Source: Curtobacterium sp. 'Ferrero' (GTDB lineage Bacteria > Actinomycetota > Actinomycetes > Actinomycetales > Microbacteriaceae). From it: a stretch of DNA of 64,000 bases. The stretch's first letter is position 1. Each line of letters starts with the position of its first letter. The DNA is taken from the NCBI RefSeq assembly GCF_002412165.1, contig NZ_NXIA01000004.1, positions 62,001-126,000 of the forward strand. The letters are read 5' to 3'. A program made the position numbers and the translations under genes. Shown piece by piece: positions 40,731 through 49,661 of the stretch. The notes under the pieces were generated by a model that worked only from the letters and a program-made list of their open reading frames with translations, was not told the DNA's origin and searched no databases.

Positions 40731-41734
40731 TCGGCGGTCTCCTCGGGTCGGTCGACGCCCGGCGCGGGCGCCTCCGGTCCTTCGGAGCGGACGAGGCGCG
40801 CGCCTGGTCCGGTGCCGGACTCGATGACGTCGCCGTGCCCGGCGAGTGCGGTGGCGACGGCGGCGCGGTCCTCGGGCGTGGTGAGGACGACCACGTTCGG
40901 CCCGGCGTCGGCCGTGGCGTACGCCCGGAGTCCGGCGGCGCGGAGCTCCGCGACGGCGTCGAACACGGCGACGCTGCGGGCGGTGAGGTACCGGATCGGG
41001 GGGAAGGCGCCCTCGATCGTGGCGTGCATGCGGAGCGCGTTGCTCTCAGTGAGCTCGCCGATCCGGGTGAAGTCGCCCGCGGCGCACGCCGTCAGCATGT
41101 CGGTGACGGTCTCGGTGGTCGAGGTGACCCAGGCCGGGTAGAACGGCGAGGTCGCGATGGTGCGGCGCATCGCCTCGCGCGACCCGATCGGCTTCGGGCC
41201 GGCGTCGATCGTGACGACGACCATCGCCATCGGCGGCGCGGGGACGGTCTCGGCGAAGGAGCCCGCGTCGTCGCCGGCGTGCCAGACGCTGACTCCGCCG
41301 GGGATCGACCGCGTGGCCGATCCCGAGCCGCGTCGGGCGAGCCGGGACAGGTCGCGCTCGGACAGGTCGAGCCCGTACGCGGCGGCCGCGGCGGTGGCGA
41401 GCGCGGCGAACCCCGACGCGCTCGAAGCGAGCCCGGCACCGGTCGGGACGGTGTTCTCACTGACGACGTCGGCCCGCACGCGCGACCCGGCCAGCTCCCG
41501 GACGAGGTCGAGGAACTCCGTGACCCGGACGAGCGGGCCGTCGTCGACCGCCGCGCCGTTCAGGACGAGCGTGTCCGCCGGGGCGTCGGTGAGCGTGACC
41601 GTGGTCGTGGTCGGGAACACGTCGAGGCCCATCGAGACGCTGCCGGTCGCGGGGAGCGCGAGGTGCGCGTCAGCCTTGCCCCAGTACTTGACGAGGGCGA
41701 TGTTGGGGTGCGCGACGGCCGTTGCGGTGGTCAT
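40727..41734 (-). CDS. mvaD: Diphosphomevalonate decarboxylase
   Basis: A 335-aa enzyme making isopentenyl diphosphate with ATP-dependent decarboxylation. Marks are AHPNIALVKYWGKAD at the N-terminus, the phosphate-binding P97-T-G-A-G-L-A-S-S-A-S-G loop and the late ATADAGPNVVVL with the catalytic Asp. The ATG at 41732-41734 lies within the stop region of the mevalonate kinase gene (4-bp overlap); the longer open frame upstream is a shadow of that gene. Confidence 0.95.
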   Translation of the reverse strand: MTTATAVAHPNIALVKYWGKADAHLALPATGSVSMGLDVFPTTTTVTLTDAPADTLVLNGAAVDDGPLVRVTEFLDLVRELAGSRVRADVVSENTVPTGAGLASSASGFAALATAAAAAYGLDLSERDLSRLARRGSGSATRSIPGGVSVWHAGDDAGSFAETVPAPPMAMVVVTIDAGPKPIGSREAMRRTIATSPFYPAWVTSTTETVTDMLTACAAGDFTRIGELTESNALRMHATIEGAFPPIRYLTARSVAVFDAVAELRAAGLRAYATADAGPNVVVLTTPEDRAAVATALAGHGDVIESGTGPGARLVRSEGPEAPAPGVDRPEETAE

Positions 41735-42702
41735 GCGCGGTCTCCGATCGTGGTGGTCCAGGTGGCTGCGGCCCCGGCGCCGCGGAGGGCGGTCCCGATG
41801 CGGTCCGCGTGGTCGTCGGCGGCGGCGAGGACGAGGACGCACCCGCCGCGCCCGCCGCCGGTGAGCTTCGCCCCGAGGGCGCCCGCGCCACGAGCGGTCG
41901 CCACGAGCCGGTCGAGGTCGGTGCTCGACACGTCGAGCCCGCCGAGCAGGTCGTGCGCCGCATCCATCGTGGCACCGAGCGCCTGGGCGTCACCGTCCTC
42001 GAGTGTCCCCCGTGCGCGACGGGCGAGGTCGCCGATGGCCTCGATGGCCCGACGGGTGGCGGCGGGGTCGCGTTCGAGGCGCTCGCGGACCGAGGCGACC
42101 GCCTCGCGCGTGTGGCCCGGGACGCCGGTGTCGGCGACGACGAAGACGAAGCGGCCGCCGAGCACCACCGGCTCGACCCGACCGCCGTCGAACCACACCG
42201 GCGCGTCGGCCACGACCCCGCGCGCGTCGAGTCCGGAGGGACGCCCGTGCGCGACGCGTTCGCACTCCTGGACGAGCTCGTGGTGGGCCTCGGCGTCGAG
42301 CGCGATCCCGAAGGCGTCGGCCACGGCGGCGGTGACGGCGGCGGCCACGGCGGCGCTCGAGCCCATCCCCCGGGCGGTCGGCACGGCGCTCTCGACCCGG
42401 ACGTGCACCGGCTGGTCGGGGACCCCGAGCCAGCGGAGCGTCGCGGTGACGGCGGTGACGGTGGGCAGGACGGCTGCGGGCGCGACGTCGAGCGGCCCGG
42501 TGTGCACGGCGGACTCGAGGCTGCTGCCGACCCCGGCGGCGAGCGGTTCGACGGTCGCGGTGACCCGCACGTCGGTCACCGGCAGCACGAGTGCGGGTGC
42601 GCCGTGGACCACGGCGTGCTCACCGATCAGGATCGTCTTGCCGTGGGACGACGCCGTACCGGTACGGGGAGTCGTGCTGTGCGCGGGGTGGTTGCTGGTC
42701 AT
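41731..42702 (-). CDS. Mevalonate kinase
   Basis: A 323-aa GHMP kinase, first gene of the mevalonate operon. The start has GKTILIGEHAVVHGAPALVLP, the ATP loop is P108-T-A-R-G-M-G-S-S-A-A, and the end carries AKLTGGGRGGCVLVL, all diagnostic of mevalonate kinase. With pmk, mvaD, mvaA and mvaS it makes a complete route from acetyl-CoA units to isopentenyl diphosphate, for carotenoids, menaquinone or wall carriers. The order matches the Streptomyces cluster except that idi is absent between pmk and mvaA. Confidence 0.94.
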   Translation of the reverse strand: MTSNHPAHSTTPRTGTASSHGKTILIGEHAVVHGAPALVLPVTDVRVTATVEPLAAGVGSSLESAVHTGPLDVAPAAVLPTVTAVTATLRWLGVPDQPVHVRVESAVPTARGMGSSAAVAAAVTAAVADAFGIALDAEAHHELVQECERVAHGRPSGLDARGVVADAPVWFDGGRVEPVVLGGRFVFVVADTGVPGHTREAVASVRERLERDPAATRRAIEAIGDLARRARGTLEDGDAQALGATMDAAHDLLGGLDVSSTDLDRLVATARGAGALGAKLTGGGRGGCVLVLAAADDHADRIGTALRGAGAAATWTTTIGDRA

Positions 42703-42715
42703 CGTGGGTCACGTC

Positions 42716-42721
42716 AGCCTA
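42716..42721 (-). promoter_or_regulatory. -10 box of the mevalonate operon
   Basis: TAGGCT on the minus strand, 13 nt before the mevalonate kinase ATG. Transcripts would have a leader of only about 6 nt. Confidence 0.4.
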
Positions 42722-42829
42722 ACCGGCCCGACGGGGGCGCGTCCGACCCGGGCCCGTGGCAGCGCGCCGGGCGCCGTCCGTACCCCTACCGAGAGCGGGC
42801 CGAACGTCCGCCGGACGGCGGCGTACAGT

Positions 42830-42851
42830 GATCGTCAGCATGCTGACCATC
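42830..42851. promoter_or_regulatory. Operator-like palindrome before the MFS gene
   Basis: A 22-bp inverted repeat with one mismatched pair, containing the perfect 14-bp palindrome GTCAGCATGCTGAC (42834-42847). It ends next to the GGAGGAGG ribosome site of the exporter. The regulator that binds it is not adjacent. Confidence 0.6.
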
Positions 42852-42866
42852 TGGAGGAGGCGCCGC

Positions 42867-44483
42867 ATGACCACCCACTCTGCTCCGGACCGCCGTCGCT
42901 GGGCCGGACTCGTCGTCATCAGCGTCGCCGTGTCGCTGATCATCGTCGACTCGACGATCGTGAACGTGGCGATCCCGAGCATCGTCGACGAGCTCGACAT
43001 CGGCTCGACCGCCGTGCAGTGGGTGCAGGAGAGCTACACGCTCGTGTTCGCGGCGCTGCTGCTCGTGTTCGGGTCGCTGGCGGACCGCCTGGGGCGCCGG
43101 CTGCTCATGGTGACCGGGGTGACCGTGTTCGCCGCGGCATCGGTCCTCGCCGCCCTCGCCCCGACCGGGGAGCTCCTCGTGCTCGCACGGATCGTGCAGG
43201 GCGTCGGCGGCGCCATGGTGCTGCCCACGACGCTGTCGCTCGTCAACGCGAACTTCACCGGTCGGGAGCGCGGCATCGCCTTCGCCGTGTGGGGGTCGAC
43301 GATCGGTGGCATGGTCGCGGTCGGCCCACTCCTCGGCGGGTGGCTCACCACGGCGTTCTCGTGGCGGTGGGCGTTCGGCATCAACATCCCGCTGGGCATC
43401 GCGATCATCGTCTGCGCACTGGTGTTCGTCCGGGAGTCGCGCGACGAGGCGCATGCGGGACGGATCGACGTCGTCGGCTCCGTCCTCAGCGTGCTCGCGA
43501 GCGCCTCGCTGGTGTTCGGGCTCATCGAGGGTCGGACCTACGGCTGGTGGACGAACGCCGAACGCCTGCGGATCGGCGACTGGAGCTGGCCGGGGCCGCT
43601 CTCCCCGATCCCGTTCGCGTTCCTGGTGGCGGTGGTGGCCGGCGTCCTGTTCGTGGTGTGGACCCGTCGACGCCAGCGCACGGGCCGCTCGACGCTCATC
43701 GCGCTCGACCTGTTCGGCATCGCGTCGTTCCGGGGCGGGTCGATCGCGGCGCTCATCGTGTCGCTCGGCGAGTTCGGCATCATCCTGTCGCTGCCGCTCT
43801 GGCTGCAGAACGTCCTCGGGTACAGCGCGCTGCAGACCGGGTTCGTGCTCCTCGGGCTCGCGATCGGCTCGTTCGTGGCGAGCGGGTTCGCGGCGACCGC
43901 GGGTCAGCGGCTCGGCGCGCTCCGCATCGTGCGGCTCGGCATCGGCGCGGAGATCGTCGGCGTCGCGGCGGTCGGGTTCGTGGTGTCGGCGACGACCTCG
44001 TGGTGGGCGATCGTGCCGTGCCTGTTCGTCTACGGGTTCGGTGTCGGGCTCGCGACCGCACAGCTCACCGGCGTCGTGCTGCAGGACGTCCCCGTCGAGC
44101 GCAGCGGCGAGGCATCCGGGGCGCAGAGCACCGCGCGGCAGATCGGCTCGGCGCTCGGCATCGCGGTGCTCGGCACGGTCCTGTTCACCTCGACGAACTC
44201 GCTCCTCGAGCAGCGACTCCAGGACACGGGCGTGCCGGCAGCGACCGCCTCGCAGGTGGCGGACGCGGTCGTGCAGTCCTCGGGCGGTGCGATCCCGGCG
44301 CTGCGGCAGCAGGACCAGGCCACGGCGGACGTCGCGGCGTCGTCGTTCAGCGACGGCACGCGCGCGGCCGCGTTCTCGGCCGCCGGGTTCCTCGTGCTCG
44401 GCCTGGCGGCGACGCTGCGGCTTCGCCGCCCGGAACACGAGACGGACGCACAGCCGAGCGAGCAACCGTCCACTGCGGCCTGA
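42867..44483 (+). CDS. DHA2-family (14-TM) MFS transporter
   Basis: A 538-aa major facilitator of the DHA2 drug-exporter family, with 14 predicted helices. Seen: motif D-like VDSTIVNVAIPSIVDEL, motif A GSLADRLGRRLLM, the GGAMVLPTTLSLVNANF and GPLLGGWLTTAFSWRWAFGINIPLG blocks (motif C), and a long cytoplasmic segment in the middle. It probably uses the proton gradient to export hydrophobic compounds. GGAGGAGG (42853-42860) sets the start at ATG 42867. The 22-bp palindrome just upstream suggests tight ligand control. Confidence 0.9.
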   Translation: MTTHSAPDRRRWAGLVVISVAVSLIIVDSTIVNVAIPSIVDELDIGSTAVQWVQESYTLVFAALLLVFGSLADRLGRRLLMVTGVTVFAAASVLAALAPTGELLVLARIVQGVGGAMVLPTTLSLVNANFTGRERGIAFAVWGSTIGGMVAVGPLLGGWLTTAFSWRWAFGINIPLGIAIIVCALVFVRESRDEAHAGRIDVVGSVLSVLASASLVFGLIEGRTYGWWTNAERLRIGDWSWPGPLSPIPFAFLVAVVAGVLFVVWTRRRQRTGRSTLIALDLFGIASFRGGSIAALIVSLGEFGIILSLPLWLQNVLGYSALQTGFVLLGLAIGSFVASGFAATAGQRLGALRIVRLGIGAEIVGVAAVGFVVSATTSWWAIVPCLFVYGFGVGLATAQLTGVVLQDVPVERSGEASGAQSTARQIGSALGIAVLGTVLFTSTNSLLEQRLQDTGVPAATASQVADAVVQSSGGAIPALRQQDQATADVAASSFSDGTRAAAFSAAGFLVLGLAATLRLRRPEHETDAQPSEQPSTAA

Positions 44484-44497
44484 GCGGCGATCCTGCT

Positions 44498-44537
44498 GAC
44501 GGGAGGCGCGTGACGGCGCCGCCACGCGCCTCCCGTC
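44498..44537 (+). terminator. GACGGGAGGC-family hairpin after the MFS gene
   Basis: A 15-bp perfect stem (GACGGGAGGCGCGTG with CACGCGCCTCCCGTC) around a GC-rich loop, 14 bp after the stop and before the ohrR promoter. Confidence 0.75.
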
Positions 44538-44566
44538 CGGACCTTCCTGGGGACGATCCGAGAAAG

Positions 44567-44593
44567 GTTGTGCACAACGTTGTTGCGTGCAAC
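44567..44593. promoter_or_regulatory. OhrR operator region
   Basis: Two adjacent inverted repeats: perfect palindrome GTTGTGCACAAC (44567-44578) and GTTGCGTGCAAC (44582-44593), 15 bp apart centre to centre. They lie just before ohrR, so OhrR should bind here and repress its own operon until oxidised. Confidence 0.65.
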
Positions 44594-44602
44594 ACTGTTG
44601 TC

Positions 44603-45049
44603 GTGCCCGTGACCGATGAAATGGTGTGCTTCTCGCTGTACGCGGCGTCCCGAGCGACGACCCAGGCGTACCGCGCGATGCTCGAACCCTGGGGACTCAC
44701 CTACCCGCAGTACCTCGTCCTCGTCACCCTGTGGATCGAAGGCGACCAGACCGTGTCGTCCCTCGGCGACCACCTCCAGCTCGACTCCGGCACCCTCTCG
44801 CCGCTGCTCCGCCGGATGGAGCAGGCCGACCTGGTCCGCCGCGAGCGCCGCAGCACCGACGAGCGCGTCGTCACCGTCACCCTCGGCGACCGTGGGCGCT
44901 CGATCCGGCCGGAGCTCGCGCACATCCCGGGGCGCATCGCGCAGGGGATGGGACTGCCCGACGAACGCGCCGCGGCCGAACTCATCGGTGCTCTCCAGCG
45001 GCTCACCGCGACGATGCACGCCGCCGCCGCTGCACACCCGGACCACTGA
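44603..45049 (+). CDS. ohrR: Organic hydroperoxide resistance regulator OhrR (MarR family)
   Basis: A 148-aa MarR-family repressor of the OhrR type. The reactive Cys is C9 in EMVCFSLYAASRA, and the winged helix is in LGDHLQLDSGTLSPLLRRMEQADLVRRERRSTDERVVTVTL. Peroxide oxidation of the Cys releases DNA. GTG 44603 is used; GTG 44609 or ATG 44621 are possible, but the last would leave C at position 3. The downstream ohr gene, 21 bp away, is the normal target. Two palindromes precede it. Confidence 0.9.
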   Translation: MPVTDEMVCFSLYAASRATTQAYRAMLEPWGLTYPQYLVLVTLWIEGDQTVSSLGDHLQLDSGTLSPLLRRMEQADLVRRERRSTDERVVTVTLGDRGRSIRPELAHIPGRIAQGMGLPDERAAAELIGALQRLTATMHAAAAAHPDH

Positions 45050-45070
45050 CCCCACGAAGGAAGGAACCCC

Positions 45071-45493
<423 letters not shown>

Positions 45494-45496
45494 TCC

Positions 45497-46492
45497 ATGA
45501 GCACCACCCCCACCACCATGCGCGCCGTCGTCCACCACGAGTTCGGCGAGCCCGCCGACGTGCTGACCGCCGAGGAGCGCCCGGTCCCCACCCCGGGCGC
45601 CGGTGAGGTCCTCGTCCGCACCGTCCTCTCGCCCATCCACAACCACGACCTGTGGACGATCCGTGGCACGTACGGCTTCAAGCCCGAGCTCCCCGCGGCC
45701 TCCGGCACCGAAGCGCTCGGTGTCGTCGAGGCCCTCGGCGAGGGCGTCACGAACCTGTCCGTCGGCCAGCGCGTCGCGGGCGGCACCTTCGGTGTCTGGG
45801 CCGAGTACTACGTCGCGAACGCCGCCGGCCTCGTGCCGGTGCCGGACGCGATGTCCGACGAGGCAGCGGCCCAGCTCGTGTCGATGCCGTTCAGCGCGAT
45901 CAGCCTGCTGCACTCGCTCGACCTGCACGAGGGCGACTGGCTCATCCAGAACGCCGCGAACGGGGCGGTCGGCCGCATGGTCGCGCAGCTCGGGAAGGCC
46001 CGGGGGATCAACGTCATCGGACTCGTCCGTCGGGCGGCCGGCGTCGAGGAGCTCCGCGAGCAGGGCATCGACCGCATCGTCGCCACCGACGCGGACGACT
46101 GGCAGGACCAGGTCCGTGCGATCGCCGGCGGCGCACCGATCATCGCGGGCGTCGAGTCGGTCGGCGGCAAGGCGGCCGGGGACATCGCGTCGGTGATGGG
46201 CGAGAACGGCACGCTCGTCGTCTTCGGTGCGATGGCGTCCCCCACGCTCGAGATCCCGTCGGGCAAGGTCATCTTCGGCCAACTCACGGTCAAGGGCTTC
46301 TGGGGTGCGGTCGTCAGCAGGACCATGGACGCGCCGCTCAAGCAGCAGCTGTTCGGTGAGCTCATCACCCGCGTGCTCGACGGTTCGCTGACCCTCCCGG
46401 TCTCCGAGGTCTTCCCGTTCGAGCAGGCGCGCGACGCGGCGCGCGCCAGCGACACCGCGGGTCGCGTCGGCAAGGTGCTCCTGCGCCCGTAG
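45497..46492 (+). CDS. MDR-family oxidoreductase (quinone/enoyl reductase-like)
   Basis: A 331-aa medium-chain dehydrogenase. The N-terminal GroES-like domain (MRAVVHHEFGEPADVL, HNHDLWTIRGTYG, GTEALGVVEALGEGV) and the NADPH-binding part with AANGAVGRMVAQLGKARG are clear. The four structural-zinc cysteines are absent, which points to the zinc-free quinone oxidoreductase or 2-enoyl reductase branch. Being 3 bp after ohr, it may clear aldehydes or quinones formed during peroxide stress. The next gene converges on it, across a 21-bp-stem terminator. Confidence 0.85.
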   Translation: MSTTPTTMRAVVHHEFGEPADVLTAEERPVPTPGAGEVLVRTVLSPIHNHDLWTIRGTYGFKPELPAASGTEALGVVEALGEGVTNLSVGQRVAGGTFGVWAEYYVANAAGLVPVPDAMSDEAAAQLVSMPFSAISLLHSLDLHEGDWLIQNAANGAVGRMVAQLGKARGINVIGLVRRAAGVEELREQGIDRIVATDADDWQDQVRAIAGGAPIIAGVESVGGKAAGDIASVMGENGTLVVFGAMASPTLEIPSGKVIFGQLTVKGFWGAVVSRTMDAPLKQQLFGELITRVLDGSLTLPVSEVFPFEQARDAARASDTAGRVGKVLLRP

Positions 46493-46501
46493 CGCGAGCA
46501 G

Positions 46502-46568
46502 CAGACGGACGGGCGCGCCCCGCTCGACGGCAACGCGGAGCGTTGCGCGGGGCGCGCCCGTCCGTCTG
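46502..46568. terminator. Bidirectional terminator with 21-bp stem
   Basis: Arms 46502-46522 and 46548-46568 are perfect complements (starting CAGACGGACGGGCGCG). An inner hairpin, GCAACGC-GGA-GCGTTGC, sits in the loop. It separates convergent genes. Confidence 0.8.
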
Positions 46569-46600
46569 TGCGTGCGTGCCGTGCGCCGACGGCTCGTACG

Positions 46601-48361
46601 TCAGGCGGGGGCGAGGGCGCGCAGCGCCTCGGTCTGCCCGAGCCAGCCGACCGGGCGGCGCTCCGCGTCGACCACCGGCAGGCCGCTCGTCTCGACCGCG
46701 TCGACGACGTCCGTCAGCACGTCCGACAGGGGTGTGCCGGCGTCCACCGGCGTGACCTCAGCGACGACGTCGGCGACGGTCCGCTCGGCGAGCCGTTCGT
46801 CGCCGAGGACCGCGTCCCCGATCGACCGGGCCGAGACGGTGCCGGCGAAGCGACCCTCCGCATCGACCACCACGAGTGCGCCCCCGCCGGCCGCCTCGAG
46901 CGTGGCCAGCGCCTCGGCCGCGGTGGCCGTCGTCGGCAGGACCGTCCGGAGCGGGCGCGCGGCCTCGCCCGCCGTCGCCGTCCCCCGGACCGCCGCCGCC
47001 GAGTCCGTGAGGTCCACACCGCGGCGACTGAGCTTCAGCGTGTAGATCGTGTCGCGGGACAGCACCTTCGAGATCGCGGTGGCGATCACGATCGCGACGA
47101 ACACCGGCAGGATCAGCGCGTAGTCGCCGGTCAGCTCGAACAGCATGATGCCCGCGGTGATCGGCGCACGCGTCGACCCGGCGAACACCGCCCCCATCCC
47201 GACGACCGCGAACGCGCCGACCTGCCCACGCATCGACGGATCGACGGCGGCGACGACCTCGCCGAACGCCGCGCCGGTCATCGCGCCGACGAACAGCGAC
47301 GGCGCGAAGACCCCACCGGAGCCGCCGATGCCGAGGGTCAACGACGTCGCCAGGACCTTCCCGACGATCAGCACGAGCAGGAACCCGATCGCGTACTTCC
47401 CCGCGACGCCGCCCTCGAGCACGGGGTACCCGACGCCGTAGGCCTGCGGCAGCGCGAGCAGCACCAGCCCGAGCAGCAGGCCGCCGACGACGGGTCGCAG
47501 CCACTCCGGGCCACGGGTCGCCTTCCACCCGAGGTCGCAGAGGTCCTCGATCAGGTACAGCACCCGGGTGAAGCCGATGCCGATCGCCCCCGCGAGCAGC
47601 CCGAGGAGCGCGAAGAGCAGGTACTCGGGCGGGGTGATCGCCCCGATCGACGGCAGGTGCAGGAACGCCGTGTCACCGAACGCCGCGCGCCCGATCAGCG
47701 CGGCCGTGACGCTCGCGATCACGACGGCGCCGAAGGACGTCGGCGTGAAGTCGCGGAGCAGGAGCTCGAGCGCGAAGAACACGCCCGCGATGGGCGCGTT
47801 GAACGTGGCGGAGATGCCGCCGGCCGCGCCGCACGCCACGAGGGTCTTCAACCGCACCTCGGGCATGCGCATCCAGCGGCCGATCGTGGACCCGAGCGCC
47901 GAGCCGATCTGGATGATCGGCCCCTCACGTCCGACGGAGCCGCCCGACCCGATGCAGATGGCGCTCGCCAGGGCCTTCACGAGCGCGACGGTGCCGCGGA
48001 TCCGGCCACCGCGTCGGGCGACGGCGAACATCACCTCCGGGACGCCGTGGCCCCGGGCCTCCCGGGCGAAGCGCTGGATGAGCGGCCCGTAGAGCAGTCC
48101 GCCCACCGCGGGGGCCAGGACCACGAAGCCGGCGCCGAGCCACGGCACCCACGGGTTGGCCGGGTGCCCGGTGGTCGCGGCGTAGTCGGCGTGTCCGCTG
48201 AACACGAGCGTGGCGTGCTCGATCAGCCACCGGAAGACGACGGCCGCGAGACCGGCACCGGCGCCGACGACGAGGGCGGGCAGCGCGAGCCGGACGGCGG
48301 CGCCGCCGAAGCGGGTGCCGGCGACGTGCAGGTGCGGACGGACGGGGGTGTGGGCGGACAC
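46601..48361 (-). CDS. ClC-family chloride channel/transporter with CBS domains
   Basis: A 586-aa ClC protein with its soluble regulatory tail. The selectivity motifs are GSGGSVGREGPIIQIG and GIGGSGGVFAPSLFVGA, plus the helix-N region MGAVFAGSTRAPITAGI; about 430 residues form the membrane part. The C-terminus holds two CBS motifs (around LRTVLPTTATAAEALATLE and VVAEVTPVDAGTPLSDVL). The Glu of GREGP that acts as gate is kept, so it may be a proton-coupled exchanger. GTG 48361 is chosen; an in-frame TTG at 48391 would overlap the operator. MarR-type sites precede it. Confidence 0.88.
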   Translation of the reverse strand: MSAHTPVRPHLHVAGTRFGGAAVRLALPALVVGAGAGLAAVVFRWLIEHATLVFSGHADYAATTGHPANPWVPWLGAGFVVLAPAVGGLLYGPLIQRFAREARGHGVPEVMFAVARRGGRIRGTVALVKALASAICIGSGGSVGREGPIIQIGSALGSTIGRWMRMPEVRLKTLVACGAAGGISATFNAPIAGVFFALELLLRDFTPTSFGAVVIASVTAALIGRAAFGDTAFLHLPSIGAITPPEYLLFALLGLLAGAIGIGFTRVLYLIEDLCDLGWKATRGPEWLRPVVGGLLLGLVLLALPQAYGVGYPVLEGGVAGKYAIGFLLVLIVGKVLATSLTLGIGGSGGVFAPSLFVGAMTGAAFGEVVAAVDPSMRGQVGAFAVVGMGAVFAGSTRAPITAGIMLFELTGDYALILPVFVAIVIATAISKVLSRDTIYTLKLSRRGVDLTDSAAAVRGTATAGEAARPLRTVLPTTATAAEALATLEAAGGGALVVVDAEGRFAGTVSARSIGDAVLGDERLAERTVADVVAEVTPVDAGTPLSDVLTDVVDAVETSGLPVVDAERRPVGWLGQTEALRALAPA

Positions 48362-48377
48362 GGGCCTCCATTGCGAG

Positions 48378-48391
48378 TTGTACGGGCACAA
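48378..48391. promoter_or_regulatory. MarR operator-like site B1
   Basis: TTGTACGGGCACAA, fitting TTGT-N-C-N-N-G-N-R-CAA. It is 17 bp before the ClC start, so a bound regulator would block translation start or the promoter. Confidence 0.55.
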
Positions 48392-48394
48392 TGA

Positions 48395-48408
48395 TTGTAC
48401 GCGTGCAA
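48395..48408. promoter_or_regulatory. MarR operator-like site B2
   Basis: TTGTACGCGTGCAA, a near-palindrome 17 bp from site B1, sharing the same 14-bp pattern. A third copy lies before the DUF4396 gene. Confidence 0.55.
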
Positions 48409-48434
48409 ATCGTATTCCGCAGCAGTGAGGGGGT

Positions 48435-48455
48435 CCGCGGTCGCACCCACCGCGG
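48435..48455 (-). terminator. Hairpin between MarR and ClC genes
   Basis: CCGCGGT and ACCGCGG arms with a 7-nt loop, 6 bp after the MarR stop. It suggests that the ClC gene has its own promoter. Confidence 0.45.
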
Positions 48456-48461
48456 TCCGGG

Positions 48462-48920
48462 TCAGCCGCCGAACGCCGAGATCTCCTCGGGCAACGGCTC
48501 GTCCATCGCCGTACGCAGTGCGCGCATGCCCTCGACCACGACGGCGCGCTGCGGCTCCGGCACCCGGGCGAGCACGGTCTCGAGCTCGCGCGTCCGACGC
48601 TCGGTGACCTCGGCGACGAGGGAACGGCCGGCCTCGGTCGGGGCGATCAAGACCTCCCGACGGTTGTCCTCGCCCGTCCGCCGCTCGACCCATCCACCCG
48701 ACACCAGGCGGTCGACGTTGCGGGTCAACGTCGACGGCCCGACGGCGAGCCGCTCGGCGAGGTCCCCGGACCGGGTCGGCCCCAGCGTCGTCACCAGCAC
48801 GATGAGCCGGAACTGCGGCACCGTCACGTGCTCGAGCGCCGCCGTCAGTGACCGGGCGACGACCCCGAGCAGCCCACGGGACGCGGCGAGGAGTTCATCG
48901 GTGTCGACCATGCCGACCAT
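48462..48920 (-). CDS. MarR family transcriptional regulator
   Basis: A MarR-type winged-helix regulator of up to 152 residues. The DNA-binding core is LAERLAVGPSTLTRNVDRLVSGGWVERRTGEDNRREVLIAPTEAG. An alternative ATG three codons later (48911) has GAGGAT 7 nt upstream and may be the true, leaderless start. There is no reactive Cys near the N-terminus. It lies between the DUF4396 gene (18 bp away, same strand) and the ClC gene, with 14-bp operators before both, so it probably controls all three. The ligand is unknown. Confidence 0.88.
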   Translation of the reverse strand: MVGMVDTDELLAASRGLLGVVARSLTAALEHVTVPQFRLIVLVTTLGPTRSGDLAERLAVGPSTLTRNVDRLVSGGWVERRTGEDNRREVLIAPTEAGRSLVAEVTERRTRELETVLARVPEPQRAVVVEGMRALRTAMDEPLPEEISAFGG

Positions 48921-48938
48921 CCTCGCAGGCCGATCGGG

Positions 48939-49646
48939 TCACATCGCCTCCTTGAGCCCGATGCGCACGAGCCACGCGTTCACTGGGTACGCGCACACGA
49001 AGCCGGCGAGCATCGCGAACTGCATCGCCACCCAGAACTCCGGCGAGAGCGCGCTCGCCCGGCCCCCGAACACGCTCGGGAACACCGCGAACTGCCACAC
49101 CGCCATGAGGCCGTACATGCCGACCTGCCACGCCGTGATCGAGAGGGTGTCGGCCTTCAGCGCGGCGATCAACCCGTCGCGCAGACCCAGCTGCCGCATC
49201 GGCGCGATGGAGAAGTACTGGAAGACGATGCCGAGTGCGAAGGCGATGACGAAGTCAACGATCCACGCGGCGTAGATGCGGTCATCGTACAGGGTCCCGA
49301 GACCGACGAGGGTCGCCAGCGCCGGGAACGCGACGAGGCCGAACTCGCCGATGAGGTCGCCGAGCGCACACCCCGCACCGCAGTGACTCGTGTCGATCGC
49401 CGTCCCGATCCACTTCCCGTGCCCCTTGGCGGTGGCGCGACCCCGGCGCAGGTAGAAGACGAGCCACAGCACACTGCCGAACAAGGTGGTGAGCGGCCAG
49501 ACGAACGCCATCACGCGCATCTGCTGCGGGTGCCGGACGACGTCGACCGTGACGAACAGGGCGCAGGCGACGGCGACGGTGAGCAGGACCCAGCACACGG
49601 CGGTGAGCATGGGCGGGAAGTCGGCTGCGGTCAACGTGGGAGACAC
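48939..49646 (-). CDS. DUF4396 multi-pass membrane protein
   Basis: A 235-aa membrane protein of the DUF4396 family, function unknown. Six or seven hydrophobic helices are visible. A conserved T-S-H-C-G-A-G-C-A-L-G-D segment near residue 87-98 holds two Cys and one His, and the last third (TLSITAWQVGMYGLMAVWQF) repeats a Trp-rich pattern typical of the family. The Cys/His patch could bind metal or act as a thiol sensor. It starts with GTG 49646, 15 bp after a MarR-like operator. Confidence 0.78.
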   Translation of the reverse strand: MSPTLTAADFPPMLTAVCWVLLTVAVACALFVTVDVVRHPQQMRVMAFVWPLTTLFGSVLWLVFYLRRGRATAKGHGKWIGTAIDTSHCGAGCALGDLIGEFGLVAFPALATLVGLGTLYDDRIYAAWIVDFVIAFALGIVFQYFSIAPMRQLGLRDGLIAALKADTLSITAWQVGMYGLMAVWQFAVFPSVFGGRASALSPEFWVAMQFAMLAGFVCAYPVNAWLVRIGLKEAM

Positions 49647-49661
49647 GGCACACCTCTCGAT

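Noticed and set aside
40835..44600. A 1,404-codon plus-strand frame reaching into ohrR.
   Set aside because: Only the last part from 44603 encodes a known protein (OhrR). The rest is antisense to mvaD and the mevalonate kinase gene, then out of frame with the MFS gene.
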